Assembly: GCA_964428835.1 (NCBI GenBank)
Contig: CAYRZQ010000013.1
Coordinates: 9,092-73,091, forward strand
Direction of reading: 5' to 3'
Source: JAIXWP01 sp964428835
GTDB lineage: Bacteria; Bacteroidota; Bacteroidia; Flavobacteriales_D; Sanyastnellaceae
Length of the DNA stretch: 64,000 nt
Positions 52,431 to 61,279 of the stretch are shown one piece after another. Numbering within the stretch: the stretch's first letter is position 1; each line of letters starts with the position of its first letter. The notes under the pieces are model-generated. The model made no database searches, was not told the origin of the DNA, and saw only the letters and a program-made list of their open reading frames with translations. The translations under genes and the position numbers were made by a program.

Positions 52431-52521
52431 CTATTTTATCAACTAGAATTCTTAACTTGCGCCGACATACCATAGAAGGAAGTCGGCAATGATCCGCTGC
52501 CTTCTCTTGATTAAGCCAACT

Positions 52522-54015
52522 ATGCAATTTTCTGCAACCGATGAACGGGATCTTGCGGCAAGGGAAATGACCCCTGCCGAATTGATCAATTTGATATATA
52601 GGTTTACCCACCAAACTTCAACCATAGAGTTGGAGCGTCCCTGCACGCCAAACGATGGAATTATTCAATTAACTCCCTCACAGTCCATAGAATACTCAGA
52701 AGTATTTAATAAAGAGAGTTTAAAAAAAACCATAATCAAATTCGTGCCGGCCTCCGGAGCCGCCACGAGAATGTTCAACCATCTCTTTCAATATGACCCT
52801 TCCAAAGTTTCTGAGCTAGTTGAAGAATTCGTATTGAATTTTGATTTATTCCCATTTTACGATGTACTAAAAAAGGAGCTTTCAAAATCCGGATTGAATC
52901 TTGAAGTGCTTATCAAAGAAAATAAATGGGATAAAGTTTTCGAATTCCTATTGCATTCTCCAGGTCTGGATTACGCAAAATATCCCAAAGGACTTGTCCC
53001 ATTTCATAGATATAAAAACGGTATCGTTAGAACGGCATTCGAAGAACACATGCATGAGGCGGTGGATTATGGAAGGGAAGCCGATGGGACATGTAGAATT
53101 CACTTCACGCTTGCGCCTCATCAAATTGAGATGGTAATGGAATTCTTGCAAGAAAAAACTGCAACCTTTCCTTATGAGAAGTTCATTCTAGAACAAAGCA
53201 TACAAAAAAATAGCACCGACACTCCCGCTGTGGACCGCAACAATGAACCTGTGCGAGATCAAGATGGACACATCATCTTCAGGCCCGCAGGTCATGGTGC
53301 CCTTATCCATAATCTTCAAGAGCTAGATGAAGATTTAATCTTTATTAAAAACATCGATAACGTTACGACCGAAGATCAAAAACACGAGTCCATTTTCTAC
53401 AAAAAAGTTCTTGCAGGCATTTTGCTCGAACTCAAGAGAAAAGCTGACGAATTATTAGGGAGATTAGAACAGAATGATCATTCGGTAATAGAAGAATCCA
53501 TTGCTTTCATCAAAAAATGGTTTCAGCCAGTGCTGCCCTACTCCCTCAGTGACGACGGAGTAAAAACTTTTATCAAACTACAGCTAGACCGTCCAATGAG
53601 AATTTGTGGTATGGTGAAGAATGAAGGAGAACCCGGAGGTGGGCCTTTTTGGGTGAAGATGAACGGCGGAATTACTTCTAAGCAAATTGTAGAAAAGTCG
53701 CAGGTTGATCACCATAATCTGCAACAAATGAAGGTACTTTCTAGCTCTACACACTTCAATCCTGTTGACATTGTGTGCACTATAAAAAACAGATTTGGAG
53801 AAAAATATGATCTCAACGAGTATATTGATCATAGCACTGGCTTCATAAGTGAAAAATTCATTGAGGGCAATGTCATTAAAGCGCTTGAACTACCAGGGCT
53901 TTGGAATGGCTCTATGGCTCTGTGGAATACAGTATTTGTAGAAGTTCCGATCTCTACTTTTAATCCTGTAAAGACAGTCAACGATTTACTCAGGCCTGGA
54001 CATCAGACCGCTTAA
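52522..54015 (+). CDS. DUF4301 family protein
   Basis: 497 aa from ATG 52522; an ATG at 52489 is an alternative but adds an unlikely Cys-Leu leader. It has the features I associate with DUF4301: IIKFVPASGAATRMFNHLFQ near the N-terminus, FHRYKNGIVRTAFEEHMHEAV, FRPAGHGALIHNLQELDEDLIFIKNIDNV and GMVKNEGEPGGGPFW. The GASG-type PASGAATRM loop and GHGAL/ENID core look like a nucleotidyltransferase fold, but no activity is proven. It is cytoplasmic and conserved in the phylum. Its 3' end overlaps the convergent ABC ATPase gene by 26 bases. Confidence 0.82.
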   Translation: MQFSATDERDLAAREMTPAELINLIYRFTHQTSTIELERPCTPNDGIIQLTPSQSIEYSEVFNKESLKKTIIKFVPASGAATRMFNHLFQYDPSKVSELVEEFVLNFDLFPFYDVLKKELSKSGLNLEVLIKENKWDKVFEFLLHSPGLDYAKYPKGLVPFHRYKNGIVRTAFEEHMHEAVDYGREADGTCRIHFTLAPHQIEMVMEFLQEKTATFPYEKFILEQSIQKNSTDTPAVDRNNEPVRDQDGHIIFRPAGHGALIHNLQELDEDLIFIKNIDNVTTEDQKHESIFYKKVLAGILLELKRKADELLGRLEQNDHSVIEESIAFIKKWFQPVLPYSLSDDGVKTFIKLQLDRPMRICGMVKNEGEPGGGPFWVKMNGGITSKQIVEKSQVDHHNLQQMKVLSSSTHFNPVDIVCTIKNRFGEKYDLNEYIDHSTGFISEKFIEGNVIKALELPGLWNGSMALWNTVFVEVPISTFNPVKTVNDLLRPGHQTA

Positions 54016-54628
54016 AATCGAGAATATCAATTCTTCGGTTACAGAATGGAATCTCCGACTCTTCCTTATTAGAAGCGACAAAAATAATTCTATCGGCAGC
54101 GTACTTCTGAACCAATTGATTGTACCAGTCAATAGCTTTCGCATCGAGATGTGATGATGGCTCATCGAGCAATAAGAAATCAGAATCTGCAATGATTGCA
54201 AGACCGAGCTTCACCCTTTGTCTCATGCCGCTGCTGAACTCCTTCAATGGCTTGTTGAGCGCATGCCCAAGACCTACCTCCTCCGCAAATTCTGTGGCGC
54301 TGGAAATACGTTGTAACGATTTGAAAGCTGTAAAGAATTCATAGTTTTCTTTTAACGTAAACTCATCATATACAGCCATATAAGGCGTAGCGAGACTCAC
54401 GCTTCGATAAACTTCTGCTACACCAATTTTTTGATTTCTATTTGTCCAACTGATGCTCCCCTCAGAAGGTGTGAGATAACCACTGATAATTTGCAGCAAC
54501 GTTGACTTACCGCTTCCATTATTTCCGAGAATAGCTACTTTATCATTTTGATGAAAAGTAGTTTCAATACCTTGGAAGATCCACTCTTTTTGGAATCTCT
54601 TTCCGATATTCTTTAATGTGATATTCAC
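53990..54628 (-). CDS. ABC transporter ATPase without partner permease (lpx operon)
   Basis: 212 aa. Walker A ILGNNGSGKSTLLQIISGYL, signature EFSSGMRQRVKLGLAI, Walker B FLLLDEPSSHLD. The start is GTG 54628, since an in-frame TAG lies two codons upstream and the ATG two bases away is out of frame. It is the last gene of lpxC/fabZ-lpxA-ABC, 10 bases after lpxA. No permease is nearby, so it may use a distant membrane partner, perhaps for export of an envelope component. Confidence 0.85.
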   Translation of the reverse strand: MNITLKNIGKRFQKEWIFQGIETTFHQNDKVAILGNNGSGKSTLLQIISGYLTPSEGSISWTNRNQKIGVAEVYRSVSLATPYMAVYDEFTLKENYEFFTAFKSLQRISSATEFAEEVGLGHALNKPLKEFSSGMRQRVKLGLAIIADSDFLLLDEPSSHLDAKAIDWYNQLVQKYAADRIIFVASNKEESEIPFCNRRIDILDFKRSDVQA

Positions 54629-54638
54629 ATTCTAAAAA

Positions 54639-55418
54639 TTATAGACCTTGAGGACCGCGAATGATCCCTTTGTCTGATTCTCTTATGAAATCTAAGATTG
54701 TCTCTTTCTCTGGAGTATTTGGCAATTCCATTTCTGCAGCATGAAGCGCTCTGCTCATGTTGCTATTATGCACATATATCATTCGATAAACGTCTTCTAC
54801 ATGCGCAATTGTTTCATTGGCAAAGCCTCTTCTACGAAGTCCTACGGTATTCACGCCTGCGTAGCTCAGAGGCTCGCGTGCAGCTTTAACAAAGGGTGGA
54901 ACGTTTTTTCTAACCAGAGATCCGCCAGCGATAAAAGAGTGTTGACCGATTCTAATAAACTGCTGGATTGCCACTACTCCTTCAATCACCACCCAATCTT
55001 CGATATCGACGTGGCCTGCAATGTTTGCTGAATTTGCAATGATGCAGTTATCGCCGATGATCGCATCATGAGCAACGTGCACATAAGCCATAAGCAGACA
55101 ATTATTTCCTACCCTTGTCTTCCATTTGTCCTTTGTGCCGCGATTTAGCGTGCAGCATTCGCGTATAGTAGTATTATCTCCAATTTCTGTGGTTGTCTTT
55201 TCTCCCTCATACTTCAAATCTTGAGGAACGGCGCTGATAACAGCTCCAGGAAAGATTCTACAGTTGCGTCCGATTCTGGCTCCATCCATGATTGTGACAT
55301 TGGGTCCAATCCAAGTTCCATCACCTATTTCAACATCTCCTTCAATGGTAGTGAAAGGGCCGATGGTCACATTGTTTCCGATTTTCGCATCGGGGTGTAT
55401 TACTGTCAGATTGCTCAT
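54639..55418 (-). CDS. lpxA: UDP-N-acetylglucosamine O-acyltransferase LpxA
   Basis: 259 aa from ATG 55418 (a TTG three codons earlier is not needed). Left-handed parallel beta helix of hexapeptide repeats (DAKIGNNVTIGPFTTI) with catalytic His117 in VHVAHDAIIGDN, and the C-terminal helical part GLRRRGFANETIAHVEDVYR. It starts lipid A synthesis by adding a 3-hydroxyacyl chain to UDP-GlcNAc. It lies five bases from the lpxC/fabZ stop. Confidence 0.97.
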   Translation of the reverse strand: MSNLTVIHPDAKIGNNVTIGPFTTIEGDVEIGDGTWIGPNVTIMDGARIGRNCRIFPGAVISAVPQDLKYEGEKTTTEIGDNTTIRECCTLNRGTKDKWKTRVGNNCLLMAYVHVAHDAIIGDNCIIANSANIAGHVDIEDWVVIEGVVAIQQFIRIGQHSFIAGGSLVRKNVPPFVKAAREPLSYAGVNTVGLRRRGFANETIAHVEDVYRMIYVHNSNMSRALHAAEMELPNTPEKETILDFIRESDKGIIRGPQGL

Positions 55419-55423
55419 TGAAT

Positions 55424-56848
55424 TCAATTAACTTGGGTTTCGGCGGGGACTCTATCGCGCACAACTTGTGCTAGCATGATTGCTTCGCATACTTCTTTAC
55501 CATTGACGTAAGCAATTCCTTTCATATTCACCAAACCGCGTCGAATGGGTGATTCCAGAGAAAGTTTAAATACAACGGTGTCTCCTGGAAGAACTTTTTG
55601 CTTGAACTTCACACCGTCTATTTTCATAAAGTAGGTGCTATAATTCTCTGGATCTTTAACCTGTGATAACGCGAATATTCCGCCAACTTGCGCCATTGCT
55701 TCTACCTGTAAAACTCCAGGCATTACGGGATTTCCGGGGAAATGCCCTTGGAAGAACGGCTCATTCATTGTTACATTTTTCACACCGATCACTGATGTCT
55801 CATCCATTTCCATGATTTTATCAATCAATAAAAAAGGATAGCGATGCGGTAGCATCTTTGTGATATCATTAATATCGTAAAGCGGCTTTTTATACAAGTC
55901 AAAAACTGGCGCCGCATTTTGTTGCTGCTTAATAAGCCCTTTGAGAATTTTCGCAAACTCAGTGTTTCCAAAATGACCTGGGCGAGCTGCGAGAATATGG
56001 CCTCTGATAAATCTACCGACTAATGCAAGATCCCCAACGATATCGAGTAATTTGTGTCTCGCTGGTTCATTCTCGTATTGAAGCTTTATGGTATTTAAAA
56101 CTCCAATGCCCTCCACCTTCACTTCTAAATCTTCCTTTCCTAGTAATTTAAGGATATCTTTTATCTGAGTTTCAGAATAAGGCTGATCGACCATTACAAT
56201 CGCATTATCCAAACTTCCACCTTTAATGAGTCCATTTTTTGCCAACAATTCGAGCTCTCTAAGGAAGACAAATGTGCGGCAGCGGCTAATTTCCTCAATG
56301 AAATGATTGAGTTGGTACATGTGAGCGTGCTGAGTACCCAATATCGGTGAATTGTAGTCCACCATAACCGTAAGCCTAAACTCTCCTCCTGCTGTTGGTA
56401 CCGCGAGCATTTCGACTCCCTTTTCCTCATTTTCGTAGGTGAGATTTTCGGTTAAGGTCAAGTACTGACGCTCTGCATCCTGTTCTTCATAACCGACAGC
56501 CTCAATAGCCTGTACGAATGGCCAAGCACTGCCATCCATAATAGGAATCTCCGGGCCGTCAATTTGAACAAGTGCATTATCCACCTTACAACCATAAATG
56601 GCAGCAAGTACGTGCTCAGTGGTGTACACCCTAGCTCCATTTTGTTCTAAGGTTGTTCCGCGCTGTGTGCTTACTACCAAGTCCGGATCAGCTTTAATGA
56701 TGGGCTGCTCAGGCAGATCCATTCGTTGAAATTTGTAGCCGTGATTCTCCGGGGCTGGAAGAATACTAAGGTTTACAGGAGCTCCGGTATGTAATCCGAC
56801 TCCTTTTAAATGGACGGGGGACTTCAGGGTCCTTTGCTTTGAACTCAT
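55424..56848 (-). CDS. lpxC/fabZ: LpxC-FabZ fusion (UDP-3-O-acyl-GlcNAc deacetylase / 3-hydroxyacyl-ACP dehydratase)
   Basis: 474 aa. The LpxC half (1-310) has zinc ligands H79 (TTEHVLAAI) and H265/D269 (ARHKLLDIVGD), catalytic E78 and H292. The FabZ half (325-474) has H369 in FQGHFPGNPVMPG and E383 in VEAMAQVGG. The fusion is characteristic of Bacteroidota and joins lipid A and fatty acid synthesis. It leads the lpx operon. Promoter-like TAACTTCG with TTG 17 bp upstream lies at 56853-56880. Confidence 0.98.
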   Translation of the reverse strand: MSSKQRTLKSPVHLKGVGLHTGAPVNLSILPAPENHGYKFQRMDLPEQPIIKADPDLVVSTQRGTTLEQNGARVYTTEHVLAAIYGCKVDNALVQIDGPEIPIMDGSAWPFVQAIEAVGYEEQDAERQYLTLTENLTYENEEKGVEMLAVPTAGGEFRLTVMVDYNSPILGTQHAHMYQLNHFIEEISRCRTFVFLRELELLAKNGLIKGGSLDNAIVMVDQPYSETQIKDILKLLGKEDLEVKVEGIGVLNTIKLQYENEPARHKLLDIVGDLALVGRFIRGHILAARPGHFGNTEFAKILKGLIKQQQNAAPVFDLYKKPLYDINDITKMLPHRYPFLLIDKIMEMDETSVIGVKNVTMNEPFFQGHFPGNPVMPGVLQVEAMAQVGGIFALSQVKDPENYSTYFMKIDGVKFKQKVLPGDTVVFKLSLESPIRRGLVNMKGIAYVNGKEVCEAIMLAQVVRDRVPAETQVN

Positions 56849-56852
56849 GACG

Positions 56853-56880
56853 CGAAGTTAATAGGAATATTGATTGCCAA
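56853..56880 (-). promoter_or_regulatory. Candidate promoter of the lpx operon (TTG - 17 bp - TAACTTCG)
   Basis: On the minus strand TAACTTCG (56853-56860, one mismatch) has TTG at 56878-56880. It ends four bases before ATG 56848, predicting a leaderless mRNA. Confidence 0.45.
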
Positions 56881-57038
56881 TGCACAATTCAACCCTTGTT
56901 AGACACAAATCACATTGGATAATTATTCATTTCCAAAAGTAAACCCGCATCAAATTTAAAATTAGGGTATTTCACGTAGAAACGGCTCCAACCAGCGGGC
57001 TAACGTTGCATCACTAAACATTTAATAATTATAACCTC

Positions 57039-57566
57039 ATGAAAAAGTTATTTTCAATCATTGCAGTGATGATCTGCATTCAAGTTTCTGCACAATTCGA
57101 AGCTGGTAGTCAAAGATTACACCTCGGTGTTGGTATCGGTAGCGGCTACGTCGGAAGTGGCCTTAAGATGGGAGTACCACCTGTTCATGCCTCTTATGAG
57201 TATGGTATTTCCGACAAAATTGGCGTAGGCGGTCTCATCGGCTACACTTCTGCAAGCGCTGATTTGGCATTCTTCGGCGAAGCAAAGTACTCTTATCTTA
57301 TCATTGGTGCCCGTGGAAATTATCACTTCTTAAACACCTCACAATATGATGTGTATGCAGGTGCGATGCTAGGTTTCAACCGCGCCTCTGTGTCCTTCGA
57401 AAATGAGGGCGGTCTATTCGGAATCGAACCAGAGGCTGAAAGCGGAGTGATCTTCGGTGCTTATGTCGGAGGCCGCTACAATATTTCTGAAAAATTCACT
57501 GCTTTTGCAGAAGTCGGCTACTCCATCGCTTGGGTAAGTGTGGGCGTTTGCTTGAATTTGAAGTAA
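57039..57566 (+). CDS. Small outer membrane beta-barrel protein
   Basis: 175 aa. Signal peptide (MKKLFSIIAVMICIQVSAQ), then about eight alternating strands typical of an OmpW/OmpX-like small barrel (LHLGVGIGSGYVG, KIGVGGLIGYTSASADL, YSYLIIGARGNYHF, YDVYAGAMLGFN, VIFGAYVGGRYNI, FTAFAEVGYSIAWV), ending in VCLNLK. It has a 190-base upstream region with no clear promoter, and a strong terminator. Function unknown; likely a structural or adhesion barrel. Confidence 0.82.
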   Translation: MKKLFSIIAVMICIQVSAQFEAGSQRLHLGVGIGSGYVGSGLKMGVPPVHASYEYGISDKIGVGGLIGYTSASADLAFFGEAKYSYLIIGARGNYHFLNTSQYDVYAGAMLGFNRASVSFENEGGLFGIEPEAESGVIFGAYVGGRYNISEKFTAFAEVGYSIAWVSVGVCLNLK

Positions 57567-57582
57567 TTCAGTCTTATTAAAA

Positions 57583-57614
57583 AAAAAGAGCTAATCGTAT
57601 GATTAGCTCTTTTT
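57583..57614. terminator. Bidirectional terminator between the barrel gene and aconitase
   Basis: AAAAAGAGCTAATC (57583-57596) pairs with GATTAGCTCTTTTT (57601-57614) around GTAT; A and T tracts flank both sides, serving the two convergent genes. Confidence 0.9.
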
Positions 57615-57633
57615 ATTTATCTCAAAGTTTAGA

Positions 57634-59910
57634 TTATTTCTCAAGACTCATGCGAATCAAATTCAAAGCTCCACCAGCCTTAAACCATTCGATTTGTTGC
57701 GCATTGTAAGTGTGATTCACCGCGATCACATCCTTCGAACCATCTTCATGGACAAGTTCCAAATGCAACTGTTTTTCAGGTGCAAATGAAGTGAGGTCGG
57801 TAAAGTTGATGATATCATTCTCTTGAATTTTATCATAATCGGCATCATTTGCAAATGTCAACGCCAACATACCTTGCTTCTTCAGGTTCGTTTCGTGAAT
57901 TCGAGCAAATGATTTTACCAAAATCGCTCTTACTCCCAAGTGACGTGGCTGCATCGCTGCGTGCTCGCGTGATGAACCTTCACCATAGTTCGTATCACCT
58001 ACCACGATTGTTGGAACACCCGCGGCCTTATAAGCACGTTGAACTGCAGGCACTTCTCCGTATTCACCTGTAAGGTGATTCTTCACTTTATTTTGTTCGC
58101 CATTGAAGAAGTTGGTAGCACCAATCAACGTATTGTTGGCAATGTTATCAAGGTGTCCGCGGTATCTCAACCAAGGACCAGCCATTGAGATATGGTCAGT
58201 AGTACACTTGCCTTTTGCTTTGATGAGCACTCGTGCTCCAGTGATGTTGCTGCCGTCCCAACTCGCAAATGGTGCAAGCAATTGCAAACGCTCAGAATCT
58301 TCCGCAACGTTTACTTGTACTCCGCTACCGTCTTCTGCTGGTGCCTGGTATCCTGCATCTTCTGCATCAAAACCTTTTGTTGGCAACTCATCTCCACTAG
58401 GTGCATCAAGTTTCACAGCTTCACCCTTATCATTGATAAGCGTATCTGTAATTGGATTGAATGTCAAGTCACCTGCGATTGCTAAAGCTGTTGTAAGTTC
58501 TGGAGAAGCCACAAAAGCAAGCGTATTCGGGTTACCGTCATTACGGCTTTGGAAATTTCTGTTGAATGAGTGAACAATAGTGTTGCGCTCTTTCTTCTCA
58601 GCACCTACGCGAGCCCACATACCAATACAAGGTCCGCAAGCGTTCGCATAAACAGTAGCACCGATTTTATTGAATGTTTCAATAAAACCATCACGCTCGA
58701 TGGTATAGCGAACAAGTTCTGAACCTGGTGTGATACTAAACTCAGCTTTAGGCGCGAGACCTTTCGCCACCGCTTGTTCAGCCAATGAGGCAGCGCGAGC
58801 GATGTCTTCGTATGAAGAGTTGGTACAAGAACCAATGAGTCCGACTTCCACTTTTGTAGGCCAATTATTTTTAGCAGCCTCTTCCTTCATTTTGCTAATT
58901 GGAGTAGCCAAGTCTGGAGTAAATGGACCATTGAGGTGTGGTTCTAATTCAGTCAAGTTGATTTCAATCACTTGATCGAAATACTTCTCTGGGTTTGCAT
59001 ATACTTCGTCATCACCTGTGAGATGAGCCTTGATTCCATTTGCAAGGTCAGCCACTTCTGAACGACCAGTGCTGCGGAGGTAACGCTCCATGCTTTCGTC
59101 ATAACCGAAAGTTGAAGTGGTAGCACCAATTTCAGCACCCATGTTACAGATTGTTCCTTTACCTGTGCAGCTCAAGGACTTCGCACCCTCGCCAAAATAT
59201 TCAACAATAGCACCTGTACCACCTTTTACAGTGAGGATACCAGCTACTTTGAGAATTACGTCTTTAGCGCTAGTCCAACCATTCATCTTACCGGTAAGCT
59301 TGATACCGATAAGTTTTGGGAACTTCAATTCCCAAGCCATGCCAGCCATCACGTCCATTGCATCTGCACCACCCACACCAATAGCTACCATACCAAGTCC
59401 ACCTGCATTTACAGTGTGAGAGTCAGTACCGATCATCATTCCACCAGGGAAAGCATAGTTTTCTAGTACTACTTGGTGAATGATACCTGCACCTGGCTTC
59501 CAGAAACCGATTCCGTATTTATTTGAAATAGAAGAAAGGAAGTTGAACACTTCATTATTCTTGTTCAAAGCTTCTTGTAAGTCTTGATTAGAGCCCACTT
59601 TGGCTTGAATCAAGTGATCGCAGTGCACTGTAGATGGCACAGCAACACGCTTGCGACCTGCTTGCATGAACTGCAAAAGCGCCATTTGTGCTGTTGCATC
59701 TTGCATGGCGACGCGGTCTGGAGCGAAGTCCACATAGGACTTGCCTCGCTCATATGCCGAAGTGGCGTTGCCATCCCAAAGGTGGGCGTAGAGAATTTTT
59801 TCAGAAAGTGTAAGAGGACGTCCTACCGCTTTGCGCGCAGCCTCTATTCTCTCAGGGAAACGGCTGTAAACCGTTTTGATCATATCCAGATCGAATACTT
59901 TATTGCTCAT
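57634..59910 (-). CDS. acnA: Aconitate hydratase
   Basis: 758 aa, the mitochondrial-type length. Iron-sulfur ligands lie in LIGSCTNSSYEDI and ACGPCIGMW. Substrate motifs include GGMMIGTDSHTVNAGG, SFNRNFQSRNDGNPNT and GDTNYGEGSSREHAA. The swivel domain occupies the C-terminal third. It converts citrate to isocitrate in the TCA cycle. The promoter (59944-59974) is one of the best in the window. Confidence 0.97.
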   Translation of the reverse strand: MSNKVFDLDMIKTVYSRFPERIEAARKAVGRPLTLSEKILYAHLWDGNATSAYERGKSYVDFAPDRVAMQDATAQMALLQFMQAGRKRVAVPSTVHCDHLIQAKVGSNQDLQEALNKNNEVFNFLSSISNKYGIGFWKPGAGIIHQVVLENYAFPGGMMIGTDSHTVNAGGLGMVAIGVGGADAMDVMAGMAWELKFPKLIGIKLTGKMNGWTSAKDVILKVAGILTVKGGTGAIVEYFGEGAKSLSCTGKGTICNMGAEIGATTSTFGYDESMERYLRSTGRSEVADLANGIKAHLTGDDEVYANPEKYFDQVIEINLTELEPHLNGPFTPDLATPISKMKEEAAKNNWPTKVEVGLIGSCTNSSYEDIARAASLAEQAVAKGLAPKAEFSITPGSELVRYTIERDGFIETFNKIGATVYANACGPCIGMWARVGAEKKERNTIVHSFNRNFQSRNDGNPNTLAFVASPELTTALAIAGDLTFNPITDTLINDKGEAVKLDAPSGDELPTKGFDAEDAGYQAPAEDGSGVQVNVAEDSERLQLLAPFASWDGSNITGARVLIKAKGKCTTDHISMAGPWLRYRGHLDNIANNTLIGATNFFNGEQNKVKNHLTGEYGEVPAVQRAYKAAGVPTIVVGDTNYGEGSSREHAAMQPRHLGVRAILVKSFARIHETNLKKQGMLALTFANDADYDKIQENDIINFTDLTSFAPEKQLHLELVHEDGSKDVIAVNHTYNAQQIEWFKAGGALNLIRMSLEK

Positions 59911-59943
59911 GGATTTAATTTGTTCGATACTTGTTGTTGCGCG

Positions 59944-59974
59944 CGAAAATACATCAGGATGCCATTCATCACAA
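59944..59974 (-). promoter_or_regulatory. Promoter of aconitase (TTG - 20 bp - TATTTTCG)
   Basis: On the minus strand TATTTTCG (59944-59951, one mismatch) has TTG at 59972-59974, 20 bp upstream. The leader is about 27 nt. Confidence 0.6.
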
Positions 59975-60013
59975 TTTTTTCATCGAATAGAAATTCCTAT
60001 TCATCTTTGACCT

Positions 60014-61261
60014 ATGCGATTTGTGAGTGCCCAAACACGGGAAAATATTCAAATAGCCTTCCGAGCCATTCGAAGTCAGATGCTTCGTACCGTCCTTACG
60101 GTAAGTATCATTGCCATCGGAATCATGGCTTTAGTAGGAATGATAACAGCTATCGAGGCCATTCAAAACAAAATCAACGCTGAGTTTAGCCGACTTGGGA
60201 GTAATACTTTCACAGTTCGATCCGGCGGCAATATGCGCGGCGGCAGGCACGGCCAATCCTACAACCCCAACCCCGTGATCAAATATGAAGAAGCTAAAAA
60301 ATTTAAGGAACAGTTTCAAAATCGTGGCTTAGTCAGCGTTTCAGCATTTGCAAAAGGGGCTGCCACCATAAAATACGAAAGCAAGAAGACCAATCCCAAC
60401 GTGACCATCCTCGGCTGCGACGAAAATTATTTTGAACTTTCTTCATATGAATTGGATAAAGGAAGAATGTTTTCCGAGTCAGAATTAAGCCTTGGCGATA
60501 ATGTAATTATCATCGGTGCAGATTTGATGGAAAGCATTTTTGAAAATGTTTCGGACCCTGTAGGTCGATTTGTTAGCGTGGGTCCCGAACGTTATTTGGT
60601 AGTAGGCGTTCTCAAATCGAAAGGAAACACATTCGGCTTTGCGGGCGACAATCAATGCATGATTCCACTATTAACCGCAAAGAAAAAATTTGCCACAGAC
60701 GAAACAGACTATAGTATCAATGTGAGATCTGCCGATGCCAAAAAGCTAGATGAAGCAGTCAATTCAGCAATCGGTATCATGCGTGTCATCCGTCGCGACA
60801 AACCTACTGAGGTAGAAAGTTTTGAAATACGAATGAGCAACTCATTGGTTGAAGAATTGCTTGGGCTCATCTCGGGAATCACCTTTGGTGGTATCTGCAT
60901 TGGATTGATAACACTTTTGGGTGCTGGAATAGGCCTCATGAATATCATGCTTGTGTCTGTAACAGAAAGAACTAGAGAGATTGGGGTTCGCAAATCCATT
61001 GGAGCCAGCTCAAAGCTTATTCGACGTCAATTTTTAATTGAAGCAATCGTCATCGGTCAAATTGGTGGTATCATAGGAATCATTCTAGGCATATTGGTTG
61101 GAAATGTGGTATCCCTCGTAATCGGGACTAGTTTCACTATTCCGTGGCTCTGGCTTTTCCTCGGCGCCACCATTTGTTTCTTCGTCAGCATCGCCTCTGG
61201 ATATTATCCTGCTAGCAAGGCTGCAAATCTTGACCCGATAGAAGCCCTTCGTTACGAATAA
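60014..61261 (+). CDS. MacB/FtsX-family ABC transporter permease
   Basis: 415 aa. The N-terminal helix (TVLTVSIIAIGIMALVGMIT) is followed by a periplasmic MacB-like core (about 45-275), then three helices near the C-terminus (GICIGLITLLGAGIGLMNIMLVS; VIGQIGGIIGIILGILVG; LWLFLGATICFFVSIASG). The signatures VSVTERTREIGVRKSIGA and YYPASKAANLDPIEALRYE are typical. It needs a MacB/LolD-type ATPase; one is encoded alone at 46610. A CATCTTTG element ends four bases before the ATG. Confidence 0.92.
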   Translation: MRFVSAQTRENIQIAFRAIRSQMLRTVLTVSIIAIGIMALVGMITAIEAIQNKINAEFSRLGSNTFTVRSGGNMRGGRHGQSYNPNPVIKYEEAKKFKEQFQNRGLVSVSAFAKGAATIKYESKKTNPNVTILGCDENYFELSSYELDKGRMFSESELSLGDNVIIIGADLMESIFENVSDPVGRFVSVGPERYLVVGVLKSKGNTFGFAGDNQCMIPLLTAKKKFATDETDYSINVRSADAKKLDEAVNSAIGIMRVIRRDKPTEVESFEIRMSNSLVEELLGLISGITFGGICIGLITLLGAGIGLMNIMLVSVTERTREIGVRKSIGASSKLIRRQFLIEAIVIGQIGGIIGIILGILVGNVVSLVIGTSFTIPWLWLFLGATICFFVSIASGYYPASKAANLDPIEALRYE

Positions 61262-61279
61262 TCGTCGTAAACTTGTGGC

